In this document: in pieces, positions 1 through 8,669 of the stretch
Layout: each line of letters starts with the position of its first letter
How positions within the stretch are numbered: the first letter of the stretch is position 1
Assembly: GCA_963820375.1 (NCBI GenBank)
Contig: CAWFZX010000030.1
Span: forward strand, 1-64,000
Reading direction: 5' to 3'
Source of the DNA: AWTP1-13 sp963820375
GTDB taxonomy: Bacteria; Pseudomonadota; Alphaproteobacteria; Rhizobiales; Hyphomicrobiaceae
Length of the DNA stretch: 64,000 bases
Notes under the pieces: generated by a model
What the model was told of the DNA's origin: nothing
The model's database searches: none
The model's input: only the letters and a program-made list of their open reading frames with translations
Position numbers and translations under genes: made by a program

Positions 1-503
1 GGGTACAGACGGAACCAGGCCAGATCAGTGTGATGCGCCACGGCCTTCTCGATCAGGTCATGCGGAATGGAATCAAAGAAAGCTTTGATGTCCAGATCGA
101 TCACCCAGTCGGAGACCCAGCATCGCTTCCGCGCCATTCCTACCGCATCCAGCGCCGACTTGCCGGGACGATAGCCATAGGAGTCGGGATGGAAGACCGG
201 CTCCACCACCGGCTCCAGCACCATCTTCACGACCGTCTGCGCCACGCGATCGGCGACCGTCGGAATGCCCAGCGGCCGCGTGCCGCCGCTGTCCTTCGGT
301 ATCTCGACGAGCCGCACCGGCGGCGGGAAGTACGAGCCCGACGACATGCGATTCCAGACCTTGTAGAGGTTGCCCTTCAGGTCCTTCTCGAACGCCGCCA
401 GCGACTCGCCATCCACGCCCGCGGCCCCTCGGTTCGCCTTCACCCGCTGGTACGCTTCCCAGACGAGTTGCTTCGGAATGTCATAAGGCTTTGCCTCAGG
501 CAT
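1..503 (-). CDS. ltrA: Group II intron reverse transcriptase/maturase, N-terminal part
   Basis: Partial CDS of 167 codons running off the window start. The protein opens MPEAKPYDIPKQLVWEAY and has the RT-0/RT-1 landmarks of group II intron-encoded proteins: RGAAGVDG, a PPPVRLVEIPK stretch, RPLGIPTVADRVAQ, then SYGYRPGKSALDAV and the DIKAFFDSIPHDL block that carries the first catalytic aspartate. The YADD motif, maturase domain X and any endonuclease domain lie beyond the edge. The ATG at 503 has a GGGAGGAG ribosome-binding site 5 nt upstream. It drives splicing and retrohoming of the surrounding intron. Family assignment is certain; whether the element is intact cannot be seen here. Confidence 0.93.
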   Translation of the reverse strand, partial: MPEAKPYDIPKQLVWEAYQRVKANRGAAGVDGESLAAFEKDLKGNLYKVWNRMSSGSYFPPPVRLVEIPKDSGGTRPLGIPTVADRVAQTVVKMVLEPVVEPVFHPDSYGYRPGKSALDAVGMARKRCWVSDWVIDLDIKAFFDSIPHDLIEKAVAHHTDLAWFRLY

Positions 504-1058
504 CGGCTCCTCCCATTGCTGGTTGACCCATCCCTCGGCTGAGACCGTTGGGCCCCTTCGCTCCACCCGCATTACCAGGCTTCATCGCTACTACGAGCCC
601 GTCCGCCCCTGCGCCCCGCATCGGTACTCGGCTCCTCATGGGTCCACCACTTGGAGGTCTCCCTTGGCATCGAGGCGACAGGTTCCCACGTTCCGCACAA
701 GAGCCTGTGCTGGGCTCACGCCGCCTTCATGCCGGTCACCGCTCGGACAGTCAGCAGGCATCCTCCCGAGCTTCGTCCCAGGCCAACGACTGGAGCCTGG
801 TTTCGATGACGTCCCTACGCTTTCGACACGTCATCAGCGGTTCACTCGCGTTCGTCTTCCCAGCACATACCTGACGGGTTACGTCCCGCCTTTTCCGGAA
901 CGCTCACCACCCCGGCCATTGGGCCGGAGCAGCTTCCGGTGGTTTGGACCCTGATCCTGCAATCCGAGTCCGAGGGGCCCACCCTCATCTCTTGTGCAGC
1001 AAGGCTGCTCAGAGTTGGTTTTACATAGCTACCTCCTCTTCGCGCCGTCGTGGCGCAC
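1..1058 (-). mobile_element. Group II intron, 5' part (cut by window start)
   Basis: On the minus strand the sequence beginning at 1058 is GTGCG, the conserved 5' end of group II introns, followed at once by a GCGCC/GGCGC hairpin as expected at the start of domain I. About 555 nt of structured, non-coding sequence separate this end from the start of the intron-encoded reverse transcriptase at 503, which is normal for such introns. The 3' part of the enzyme gene and RNA domains V and VI lie outside the window. The 5' boundary is inferred from the motif alone. The flanking 5' exon side (1059 onward) is not a gene I recognise. Confidence 0.75.
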
Positions 1059-1554
1059 CATCGCCGGCGTAACTTGAGGGGCGAGGGACAGAGCTGCCGA
1101 CTGCCCAAGATAACGAATGATAGCAACAAGGTTGCGCGGACCAAACGGGCAACGCCGGGCGCACGGTCCACCGCCCACCGTTGCCCCGCCGCGCTCGGCT
1201 GCCGCGCGCCACTTTCCCCTCTGGCGGGGGTGCTCGGCCGCCAAACGGGAGGCTCCAATAGAGCCTTTGCTGAGCTCCCCGCCGCTGGCCTCGACCCGGC
1301 GGCTCCGCCGGGCGCTCCCCGCCATGTGCCGACCGGCGGCGAGGCCCTCCGCAGCCATCGCTAGTGGCAGGCATGGGGTGCTCGATCCAGCGTGAAGACG
1401 GGGATCTAACCTCCCTGCTGGGCCTGCGCAATTTCGTGGCGGACCTGTGTTTCAAATCACTGCGCGCATCGCCAAACCGTCCCAGCATCAGTCTCGGTGA
1501 TGACGGCTGGCAATGGTGTCGACTGCATCGCTTGTAAAGATGGAGATGTCCCCC
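1059..1554. other. No recognisable gene (496 nt upstream of the intron)
   Basis: This is the 5' exon side of the group II intron. Several GC-rich open frames exist on both strands, but none shows a family motif, a good ribosome-binding site or a hydrophobic signal. It could be a remnant of an older mobile element or simply intergenic DNA. Confidence 0.4.
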
Positions 1555-1674
1555 ATGAAGACCATCCTCTCTGCGCTGATTGCGCTTTCGGCTCTGGCCG
1601 GTTCGGTCAGCACGGCCGCTGCAAACGTCGATGCGAAGACCTTTTACGACCAGGTGGATCGCGATCGCTTCTGA
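1555..1674 (+). CDS. Tiny secreted protein (39 aa)
   Basis: The protein starts MKTILSALIALSALAG and has a signal peptide ending near STAAA-NV, followed by a short tail containing the pattern DAKTFYDQVDRDRF. Tiny exported proteins with a K-T-x-x-S-A-L signal and a final D-x-K-[TS]-F-Y-[DE]-Q-x-D-R motif are common in Bradyrhizobium-like genomes, to my knowledge without known function. The ATG at 1555 follows GGAGATGTCCCC. The gene is monocistronic. The signal peptide takes up more than half of the protein, so the mature product would be about 16 residues. Confidence 0.6.
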   Translation: MKTILSALIALSALAGSVSTAAANVDAKTFYDQVDRDRF

Positions 1675-2104
1675 TCGATCGGCACGACACGGGGCGGCGC
1701 CGGATGCGCTTGGCAGCCTGGCCGGTCATCCTTCTCGGACGTGTTACAGGAGCGAGATTGTTCGCCGCGGTGAAGGCCCGCTGATGGGCAACCTGCGCAG
1801 GGCAAGCGGCTTGCTCAGGTACGCCTTATTTGGGGGCTGGAGTGCACAAGCAAACGAGTGCACTCCGACACCACCGGCACCAACGAGCAGGAGACGGCGC
1901 CATCGGCAGACTGTTGCGGAAAACCGGTGCGGCGCGGTTTGGCGCACGGTGGCCCACGCTGCCGCTCGCGCGTTGACTTTCGGGTTGCAATCGAGCCGGT
2001 CCGCGTAACGCGGCAATTGCCAATTGCAATCAGGCTCGAGGCGACGTCTGCCGCATAGCCCTTGGCCTAGTCCGGCCCTTACGAACCATTCTCGGGAGCT
2101 GACA
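1675..2104. other. Non-coding stretch upstream of the cytidylate-kinase-like gene
   Basis: No coding frame here has a convincing start or family motif. The only structure seen is the 9-bp inverted repeat at 1839-1866. Confidence 0.4.
1839..1866. repeat. Perfect 9-bp inverted repeat
   Basis: GGAGTGCAC (1839-1847) and GTGCACTCC (1858-1866) flank a 10-nt A-rich loop. There is no T-run on either side, so this is not a standard intrinsic terminator. It could be an operator for a dimeric regulator or an RNA hairpin in the leader of the downstream gene. Confidence 0.45.
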
Positions 2105-2902
2105 ATGACGGTTATCCTCGTCACACAGGACATCGGCTGGCAGGGGCGGGAGATTGCCGCGAGCATCGCGGCCGGCCTCGGTCTCGAACTCGTCTCCGAG
2201 GAGCAGCTCGGGGAGCTTGTCGCTGCGCGCATGCAAATCGACCAAGGCGCATTTCGGCGCCTTATTGCCGGCTCGTCCCCCCTATTCACGCGATGGCTGG
2301 GCGAGCGACGACGGCTTGCCTGGCATACCGGCAACGAGATTGCCAAGCTGGCCGAGCGTGGCGATGTCGTTGTCCATAGCTGGAACTCAATTGGATCCTC
2401 GTGCGCTATCCAGCACGGCATTCATGTGCACATTGGCCATCCCACCCGGATCGCTCGCCAGGCCGGCCGCATCCACACCTGCCAAGCCACGATCCGCCTG
2501 ATGGATCGATCGCCGGCACGGGCGTGGGGACTGGCTTGCGGGCGAGAGCCGGACATTGTCTGCGATCTTGGGCTCGCCCCGGCGCCGCAATCCGTAGCCG
2601 TCTGCGTGCATCACCTGCGGCAGCTGGCATTTGACTTGCCCGGGGCGTCCGATCGATCTTCCCGACCGGATCTTGCTTCAGGCTTTGTTGCTGTGGGCAG
2701 AGGCACCGATGATGCCAAGCCCTGGAGCCGCGTGCGCGCGAGACAGGCTTTGGAGGTTGAAATTGGTTGGCATCGCATGCCGCTGGCCGGCGCGGCCTCC
2801 AGCGAGCAAGCGATCGCCCAGATCGAAGAGCATTTGCAGGGCAAAAACGCAGCGCCTGCACCCTGCAAACAGAGGCTGCCGTTGCCGCCAGGTATCCTGT
2901 AG
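2105..2902 (+). CDS. Cytidylate-kinase-like family protein
   Basis: 265 aa. The N-terminus has the layout of the AAA-type cytidylate kinase-like family (Cytidylate_kin2): a beta strand VILVTQD, then G11-W-Q-G14-R-E-I-A in place of the usual G-S-G-G-R-E-I phosphate loop, followed by a helix and LGLELVSEEQL. This loop lacks the classic GKS/T lysine, as is usual for the family. A valine-rich strand (GDVVVHSWNSIG) and an arginine-rich lid region follow. The last 60 residues are a separate alpha/beta segment I cannot name. True CMP kinases are normally part of the core genome, so this is more likely a nucleotide-binding paralogue of unknown substrate. Start chosen at the ATG behind CGGGAG; it is convergent with the Crp/Fnr gene. 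Confidence 0.7.
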   Translation: MTVILVTQDIGWQGREIAASIAAGLGLELVSEEQLGELVAARMQIDQGAFRRLIAGSSPLFTRWLGERRRLAWHTGNEIAKLAERGDVVVHSWNSIGSSCAIQHGIHVHIGHPTRIARQAGRIHTCQATIRLMDRSPARAWGLACGREPDIVCDLGLAPAPQSVAVCVHHLRQLAFDLPGASDRSSRPDLASGFVAVGRGTDDAKPWSRVRARQALEVEIGWHRMPLAGAASSEQAIAQIEEHLQGKNAAPAPCKQRLPLPPGIL

Positions 2903-2914
2903 GCTGCGCTGAGC

Positions 2915-3631
2915 TCAGTCCTTGGATGGGCTTGCCGCAATCTCGGCCAAGCCGTCCTCGTCCGTGATGACGATTTGCTGGTCGTTGACCGCTAGGACAT
3001 TTGCGTCCCGCAGTCGACCGAGCTGCCGGCTGACATTCTCACGTGAAATACTCAGATAGTTGCCGAGCTCAGTTTGCGACATGGTCAACTGCAGACGCAC
3101 ACCGCTCTTGCTGGTGCGACCGTGTTGGCGAGCAAGCCGCAATAGGCCCCGCGCGGTACGCGCTCGCATCTCCAGAGTGTTGTCCTCGATAATCGCCGAC
3201 GCCGATCGCAGCTTCTCGCACAGGATCTGGATGATCTCCAGGAGCGCAGTCGGATGTGCCGTCAAGGTGGGGAGCAGATCACGCGCATGAACCGCGAACA
3301 CCTCGCACGGCTCCAGAGCACCGGCATCGGCGGTGCGCTCATTGCCATCGAGCGCACCAATTTCGCCAGTGATGTCACCCACTCCAAGGAAGTTCAGCAC
3401 CACTTCCTTACCATCGACATTGACATTACTGACTTTGATCCGGCCCGCCAGCAGCACCATCACGCTGTCACCGGGCTCGCCACGGCGAAAGATGACATCG
3501 CCTTTGGCAAACTTCTTGGTGTGGCCACGGCGGATCAGGGCGTCGAGCGCTGCGTCGGGAAGTCCGCCAAAAAAGGTATTGTTCCTGAGAAAGGGACGAA
3601 TTCGCTCGATCAATGACGGGTCAGCGCTCAT
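2915..3631 (-). CDS. Crp/Fnr-family transcriptional regulator
   Basis: 238 aa with a cyclic-nucleotide-binding beta-barrel at about 22-115 and a Crp-type winged helix-turn-helix at 184-208 (MSQTELGNYLSISRENVSRQ). The phosphate-binding cassette reads GEIGALDGNERTADA (89-103), keeping the Glu and the Arg that hold the ligand phosphate in CRP. The protein lacks the N-terminal cysteine cluster of oxygen-sensing FNR and has only two scattered cysteines. It is therefore more likely a cAMP or small-ligand sensor than an Fe-S sensor. It is divergent from the solute-binding-protein gene at 4051, which could be a target. Confidence 0.9.
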   Translation of the reverse strand: MSADPSLIERIRPFLRNNTFFGGLPDAALDALIRRGHTKKFAKGDVIFRRGEPGDSVMVLLAGRIKVSNVNVDGKEVVLNFLGVGDITGEIGALDGNERTADAGALEPCEVFAVHARDLLPTLTAHPTALLEIIQILCEKLRSASAIIEDNTLEMRARTARGLLRLARQHGRTSKSGVRLQLTMSQTELGNYLSISRENVSRQLGRLRDANVLAVNDQQIVITDEDGLAEIAASPSKD

Positions 3632-4050
3632 GCTCTTTGCCGAGGTTTTTTGCCGCGAAAGGCCTCAGCGCGCATGCTCTGTGCGCCAGAGGGCCGGACC
3701 AACGCTCGCAACCCTTGCTTGCGTTAGTATGCGTCAAGCGCCCGCGCAATGCCATGCCCAAACCGATTGGCCGTTAACGCCAGCGCCGGCAAGGGCGGGA
3801 AGTCCACGCACTCCCAGTTGCTGAACGGCAGCCGGTCGCGGCCGAGGGCAATTGGGGGGCATGGCGGCGGGACCGGGCGGCCATTGGCGGGTCCCGCATC
3901 GCAGCATCGATTGCCACTAACGGGGCGAGACTTTTTGACCTAGGATTGATGCCGACGGGATGCCGAGTGCGCACGCGGATGAGACCGTACCGTCCGACCC
4001 ATAACAACGATAGCGGCGCGTTCCGAGCTCCCGTCTAGAAGGGAGAACTC
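3632..4050. other. Divergent regulatory region, no gene seen
   Basis: 419 nt between the Crp/Fnr gene and the divergent solute-binding-protein gene. It should hold both promoters. I see no convincing palindromic Crp/Fnr site and no open frame worth reporting. Confidence 0.4.
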
Positions 4051-5391
4051 ATGATGCGCACGACTAGCCCGACGCGACGCCGCTTTCTTGCCACCAGTGC
4101 AGCCTCCAGTGTCATGGTTGCCATGCCCCACGTCCGCGGGGCACATGCCGCGGGCAAGCTCTCGGTGGGTCTGTGGGATCATTGGGTCCCTACGGCCAAC
4201 GCCGTCAGCACGGCCCTCATCGAGGAGTGGGCGGCAAAGGAGAGGATCGAAGTCCAGATCGACTACATCACCACGCAAGGCAACAAGCTGTTGCTGACGG
4301 AGCAGGCCGAGGCCCAGTCGAGAACGGGCCACGACGTCTTTACCTTCCGCTGTTGGGGACCGGCCGATCATGCCAAGCTGCTCGAGCCGCTCGACGACGT
4401 GATGGAACCGCTCATCAAACAGAATGGTGTCGCCAACGCGACCGCACACTATCTTGGCAAGTCCGAAGGCCGCTGGGTTGCGGTACCGGCGACAAGGGGC
4501 AGCAACGTTAAGGGACCGTGCTCGCGCATCGACCTGATGAAGAAACATGCCGGCATCGACGTCCAGGCCATGTATCCGGCCGGCGGCGAGCCGAAGGCTG
4601 AGGGTTGGACGCTGGACACGTTCCTTGCGGCTGCCCAGGCGTGCCAGAAGGCGGGCTTTCCATTTGGTATCGGCCTCGGCACCACGACGGATTCCGTCGA
4701 CAGCGCCGGCGCGATCTTCGACGCCTTTGGCGCCCAGCTGGTTGACGCGCGGGGCACGCTTACCGTCAAGACTGACGCGGTGCGCCAAGCACTCGACTAC
4801 TACGCCCGACTGGCGCGCTTCTTTCCCTCGGACGCGCCGGCGTGGGATGATGCCTCCAACAACAAGTATCTGATTGCGGGCAAGGGCTCGTTGATCCTGA
4901 ACCCGCCAAGCGCGTGGGCGGTGGCAAAACGCGACGCCCCCCAGATTGCCGAGCAGTTATGGACCCATGGCATGCCGGCCGGACCAAAAGGCCGCTTCAC
5001 GCCGTGTATCCCTTATTTCTGGGGCATCTGGTCGTTCGGCAAGAACAAGTCGGCGGCCAAGAGCCTGCTGACGTACCTATCGCAACCCGCTGCAATCGAG
5101 AAGATGGTGGCTGCGAGCCAAGGCTTCGATATCCCGGCATTTGCCAATCTGACGACGCTGCCGACCTGGGCCGAGGAGGGACCACCCAAGGGAACGCTCT
5201 ACCACTATCCAAACCGGCACGAGCATCAGATCGTATCGATCGCAGGCGCGCCAGCACCACCGAAGATCGCCGTTCAGATCTATGTGCAAGGCATCATGAC
5301 CAAGATGACCGTGCGCCATCTGCAGGGCGAGCCGATGGAAAAGACGCTAGCGTGGGCCGAAACCGAGGTGGAAGGATTTCTGCGCACCTAA
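4051..5391 (+). CDS. ABC transporter family-1 extracellular solute-binding protein
   Basis: 446 aa. A Tat-type signal (R9-R-R-F-L-A, then a hydrophobic stretch ending in RGAHA) is followed by the fold of family-1 (sugar/polyamine-type) periplasmic binding proteins. Typical stretches are LIEEWAAKERIEVQIDYI near the start, FRCWGPADHAKLLEPLDD, and a hinge region with LGTTTDSVDSAG. Several tryptophans and the WSFGKNK segment suggest a polar organic ligand. The ATG at 4051 (followed by a second ATG) has AGAAGGGAG upstream. No permease or ATPase gene of the matching carbohydrate class adjoins it; the next genes are of the branched-chain class, so its partners lie elsewhere. Confidence 0.85.
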   Translation: MMRTTSPTRRRFLATSAASSVMVAMPHVRGAHAAGKLSVGLWDHWVPTANAVSTALIEEWAAKERIEVQIDYITTQGNKLLLTEQAEAQSRTGHDVFTFRCWGPADHAKLLEPLDDVMEPLIKQNGVANATAHYLGKSEGRWVAVPATRGSNVKGPCSRIDLMKKHAGIDVQAMYPAGGEPKAEGWTLDTFLAAAQACQKAGFPFGIGLGTTTDSVDSAGAIFDAFGAQLVDARGTLTVKTDAVRQALDYYARLARFFPSDAPAWDDASNNKYLIAGKGSLILNPPSAWAVAKRDAPQIAEQLWTHGMPAGPKGRFTPCIPYFWGIWSFGKNKSAAKSLLTYLSQPAAIEKMVAASQGFDIPAFANLTTLPTWAEEGPPKGTLYHYPNRHEHQIVSIAGAPAPPKIAVQIYVQGIMTKMTVRHLQGEPMEKTLAWAETEVEGFLRT

Positions 5392-5905
5392 CATCAGCCG
5401 CGCTGGCTCGAGCAGCGTGTCGGACCACGGCTGGCGATGGCCAACGGCCGCCCTGAGGCTCGAGCCTGGTGCGTCGGCGGGGCCAAGGGTCGCAATCTTC
5501 CCGACCCTGGCCAGGCCAGCGCCTGCGCTCGGTAGGCTGGCAGGCAGCCCGCGCCAGGAGCTCGAGCCTGCGCAAAGCTCCCCCGCGAACGTCCTTGCAC
5601 GGAAACTCCCGGTGCCGACCGGCATTGGACTGCGGCGAGCCCGGCGTGCGCATTCAATTCGAGCCCGGGATTGGGATCGGCGGCACCGGCTGGGCTAAGC
5701 CGGCCCCCTGACGGGACGGCGCCCCTTCAGGGCTGATGGATGCAGCGCGCGCCCTCAAAAAGGGTCCGCGTGAGGGATGCACCCCCTTCTTTCCGGAGGC
5801 GCCGATGCTGAGATCGGCTTGCCCGTGTGCAGTCCTAAGTCTATGGAGTACTGGCGATCCTCAAAATAGCATCCGGTCGGCTAGCAACTTCGTCACGCGG
5901 GCTTC
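5392..5905. other. Intergenic region upstream of the liv-type operon
   Basis: 514 nt without a supported gene. It ends in the promoter and leader of the livG-like gene. A small GC-rich hairpin (CCGGCT/AGCCGG) near 5687 is the only structure noticed. Confidence 0.35.
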
Positions 5906-6661
5906 ATGAGCGGAGATTACATCGTTCAGACAAGCGGCCTGAGTAAGGAATTTAGGGGTTTCACCGCCGTTAAAAACGTTGACCTCAAGGTGCGCCGCGG
6001 CACCATCCACGCCCTGATCGGCCCCAACGGTGCCGGCAAGACCACCTGCTTCAACCTCATTAGCAAGTTCTTGCAGCCCACGGCCGGCCGCATCCTCTAC
6101 CGGGGCCATGACATCACCAATACGCAACCGCACGCCGTCGCCCGCATGGGCCTGGTGCGTTCCTTCCAGATCTCGGCCGTGTTCCCCCACCTCTCGGTGC
6201 TGGAGAACGTCCGCATCGCCCTGCAACGCGCGCTCGGCACGTCGTATCATTTTTGGAAGGCGGAGCGCTCGGTCGAGGTACTCAATGGTCGTGCCGCCGA
6301 GCTGCTCGATTGGGTGGGAGTCAAGGCCTATGCAGATCTCCCCGCCGTGGCGCTGCCCTATGGCCGCAAGCGCGCCCTTGAGATCGCCACGACGCTCGCG
6401 CTTGATCCTGAGGTTCTGCTGCTGGACGAGCCGATGGCCGGCATGGGCGCCGAGGATATCCAGCGCACGTCGGCCTTGATCCGGCGCGTCGCGCAAGACC
6501 GCACCGTGCTGATGGTCGAGCACAACCTGTCCGTGGTCGCGGATCTGTCGCAATGGATCACGGTGTTGGCGCGCGGCGAGATTCTAGCCGAGGGCAGCTA
6601 CGCAGAGGTGTCGAAGAACCGGCAGGTGATCGAAGCCTATATGGGGACAGGTGATGGCTGA
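5906..6661 (+). CDS. Branched-chain-type ABC transporter ATP-binding protein (LivG-like)
   Basis: 251 aa ATPase. Walker A is GPNGAGKT (39-46), the Q-loop is RSFQ (85-88), the signature is LPYGRKRALEIA (150-161, a common LivG variant of LSGGQ), Walker B is LLLDEP (171-176) and the switch histidine is H206. The insertion with FWKAERS near 117-123 is typical of LivG compared with LivF. With the adjoining LivF, binding protein, LivH and LivM genes it forms a complete HAAT importer for amino acids, amides or small carboxylates. Its stop overlaps the next start, showing translational coupling. It is first in the operon, with only a weak ribosome-binding site. Confidence 0.94.
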   Translation: MSGDYIVQTSGLSKEFRGFTAVKNVDLKVRRGTIHALIGPNGAGKTTCFNLISKFLQPTAGRILYRGHDITNTQPHAVARMGLVRSFQISAVFPHLSVLENVRIALQRALGTSYHFWKAERSVEVLNGRAAELLDWVGVKAYADLPAVALPYGRKRALEIATTLALDPEVLLLDEPMAGMGAEDIQRTSALIRRVAQDRTVLMVEHNLSVVADLSQWITVLARGEILAEGSYAEVSKNRQVIEAYMGTGDG

Positions 6662-7361
6662 GACGCAGCTTAGCGTCCGCGACCTGCACGGTTGGTACGG
6701 TGAAAGCCATGTGCTCCACGGCATGAGCTTTGATGTAAACCTTGGCGAGGTCGTCACATTGCTCGGCCGTAACGGCGCCGGCAAGACGACCACCATGCGC
6801 GCCATCATGGGGATGCTGGCGAACCGCAAGGGTTCGATCAAATTCCAGGGAGAGGAGTTGATCCACCTGAAGTCGAACCGCATTGCCCGACATGGCATCG
6901 CCTACTGTCCCGAGGAGCGCGGCATTTTCTCCAGTCTGAGTGTTTGGGAGAATCTGTTGTTGCCCCCGAGGATTAAAAAGAACGGCGGCATCCCGCTTCC
7001 TGAAATCTACAAGCTCTTTCCTAATCTTGAGACCCGCTCCTCAAGCCAGGGAACCAAGCTGTCGGGTGGCGAGCAGCAGATGCTGGCCATCGCCCGCATC
7101 CTGCGCACCGGCGCCCAGTTTTTATTACTGGACGAGCCCACCGAGGGCCTGGCGCCCGTCATTGTGCAGCAGATCGGAAACACCATCAGCATGCTCCGCC
7201 GGCAAGGCTTCACCATTCTGCTGGTGGAACAAAACTTCCGCTTCGCCGCAACTGTCGCCGACCGTCACTACGTGGTCGAACATGGGCGGGTGATCGACAT
7301 GATCCCCAACTCCGCCCTCGCGGCCAGCAAGGAAAAACTACAGACCTATCTCGGTGTCTAA
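6654..7361 (+). CDS. Branched-chain-type ABC transporter ATP-binding protein (LivF-like)
   Basis: 235 aa. Walker A is GRNGAGKT (38-45), the signature is LSGGEQQ (136-142), Walker B is LLLDEPTEG (157-165), and YCPEERGIFSSLSVWEN is a LivF hallmark. The ATG at 6654 lies inside the end of livG (stop at 6659-6661); a GTG three bases earlier is an alternative start. It is the second ATPase of the HAAT importer and pairs with the LivG-like subunit at the membrane. Confidence 0.94.
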   Translation: MAETQLSVRDLHGWYGESHVLHGMSFDVNLGEVVTLLGRNGAGKTTTMRAIMGMLANRKGSIKFQGEELIHLKSNRIARHGIAYCPEERGIFSSLSVWENLLLPPRIKKNGGIPLPEIYKLFPNLETRSSSQGTKLSGGEQQMLAIARILRTGAQFLLLDEPTEGLAPVIVQQIGNTISMLRRQGFTILLVEQNFRFAATVADRHYVVEHGRVIDMIPNSALAASKEKLQTYLGV

Positions 7362-7379
7362 GGCAAGAAGGAGCAACCA

Positions 7380-8597
7380 ATGCGACGTAATTTGCAGGCA
7401 GTGGTGGCCGCAGCAGCCCTGTGCATGGCGGCTGGCTCGGCCGAGGCGCAATACAGTGATGGCGTCATCAAGCTCGGCGTGATGAACGACCAGTCCGGCA
7501 CCTACTCAGACCTTTCGGGTCAAGGGTCGGTATGGGCGGCAAAGAAGGCGATCGAGGATTTTTGCAAGGCGAACAAGTGTCACGACAAGATCGAGGTGGT
7601 GTTCGCCGACCACCAGAACAAGCCGGACGTTGGCTCCAACATCGTGCGGCAGTGGTTCGACGTCGACAAGGTCGATGCTGTTGTGGATGTGCCAACCTCC
7701 TCGGTGGCACTCGCTGTCAACACCATTACCAAGGAGAAGAACAAGGTGTTTTTGGTGTCGGGCGCCGCCGCCTCCAACTTGACAGGCAAGGACTGCAGCC
7801 CCAACACCATCCACTGGACCTATGACACATGGGCGCTAGCCAACGGCACGGGCCAAGCGATCGTCAAGACCGGCGGCGACAGTTGGTTCTTTCTCACCGC
7901 TGACTATGCCTTTGGCCACGCCCTCGAACGCGATACCGAAGCCGTGGTTGTCAAGAATGGCGGCAAGGTCCTGGGCAAGGTACGGCACCCCTTTCCGGCG
8001 CAGGACTTCTCCTCCTTCTTGCTGCAGGCGCAGGCATCGAAAGCCAAGATCATCGGCCTGGCCAACGCCGGTGCCGATACCACCAACGCCATCAAGCAGG
8101 CGGCAGAATTTGGCATCGTCAGTGGCGGGCAAAACCTGGCCGGTCTCCTGGTTTTCATTACCGATGTGCATGCGCTCGGGCTGAAGACAGCGCAGGGCCT
8201 CATCTTCACGGAGGCCTGGTATTGGGATGCCAATGATGCCAACCGTGCGTTCGCCAAGGAGTTCGGTGCCGCCAACAAAGGCAACATGCCGACCATGGTG
8301 CAGGCAGGGGTCTACTCGGCGGTGACGCACTACCTCAAGGCCGTGCACGAACTAAAAAGCGATGCCGACGGCGCCTCCGTAGTTGCCAAGATGAAATCCA
8401 TGCCCACCGACGACAAGCTGTTCGGCAAGGGCACGATCCGGCAGGATGGCCGCAAAATCCATGACATGTACCTGTTCGAAGTGAAGAAGCCGGAGGAGAG
8501 CAAGGGTCCCTGGGACTACTACAAGACCCGTGCGACGATCCCGGCCGATCAGGCGTTTCGGCCGGTCAATGAGGGTGAGTGCCCGCTGGTAAAATAA
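7380..8597 (+). CDS. Branched-chain-type ABC transporter substrate-binding protein
   Basis: 405 aa periplasmic binding protein of the HAAT class. The signal peptide ends near GSAEA-QYSDG. The mature protein starts with the class landmarks IKLGVMNDQSGTYSDLSGQGSVWAA, and later has DHQNKPDVGSNIVRQW and DVPTSSVALAV. It lies between the ATPase and permease genes. The sequence resembles the subgroup annotated for branched-chain amino acids, but members bind many acids and amides, so the ligand is open. The ATG follows AAGAAGGAGC. A terminator-like hairpin stands right after the stop and may raise its mRNA above that of the permeases. Confidence 0.92.
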   Translation: MRRNLQAVVAAAALCMAAGSAEAQYSDGVIKLGVMNDQSGTYSDLSGQGSVWAAKKAIEDFCKANKCHDKIEVVFADHQNKPDVGSNIVRQWFDVDKVDAVVDVPTSSVALAVNTITKEKNKVFLVSGAAASNLTGKDCSPNTIHWTYDTWALANGTGQAIVKTGGDSWFFLTADYAFGHALERDTEAVVVKNGGKVLGKVRHPFPAQDFSSFLLQAQASKAKIIGLANAGADTTNAIKQAAEFGIVSGGQNLAGLLVFITDVHALGLKTAQGLIFTEAWYWDANDANRAFAKEFGAANKGNMPTMVQAGVYSAVTHYLKAVHELKSDADGASVVAKMKSMPTDDKLFGKGTIRQDGRKIHDMYLFEVKKPEESKGPWDYYKTRATIPADQAFRPVNEGECPLVK

Positions 8598-8610
8598 CTC
8601 TTCAAGGTCC

Positions 8611-8644
8611 CCGAGTCGGCGCAGCGCCGGCTCGGACCATTTTT
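8611..8644 (+). terminator. Intercistronic hairpin with T-run after the binding-protein gene
   Basis: CCGAGTCGGC (8611-8620) pairs with GCCGGCTCGG (8626-8635), 10 bp with one G-T wobble and a 5-nt loop, and TTTTT follows at 8640-8644. It lies 14 nt after the binding-protein stop and 25 nt before the permease start. It has the form of an intrinsic terminator, so it probably acts as an attenuator or a 3'-end stabiliser inside the operon. Confidence 0.7.
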
Positions 8645-8669
8645 CGGCAGAGAAGAGAACCGCCGCGCC

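Noticed and set aside
842..1488. Minus-strand frames across the intron 5' end
   Set aside because: They cross the intron boundary and the structured domain I RNA, so they are not expected to be translated.
1440..1490. TTTCAAA flanked by short pairs, considered as a tRNA-Sec anticodon arm
   Set aside because: The stem is only three pairs and no T arm or acceptor follows.
3930..3960. TTGAC-N4-GATTGA, considered as an FNR box in front of the solute-binding-protein gene
   Set aside because: The half-sites do not form the needed palindrome (TTGAT-N4-ATCAA).
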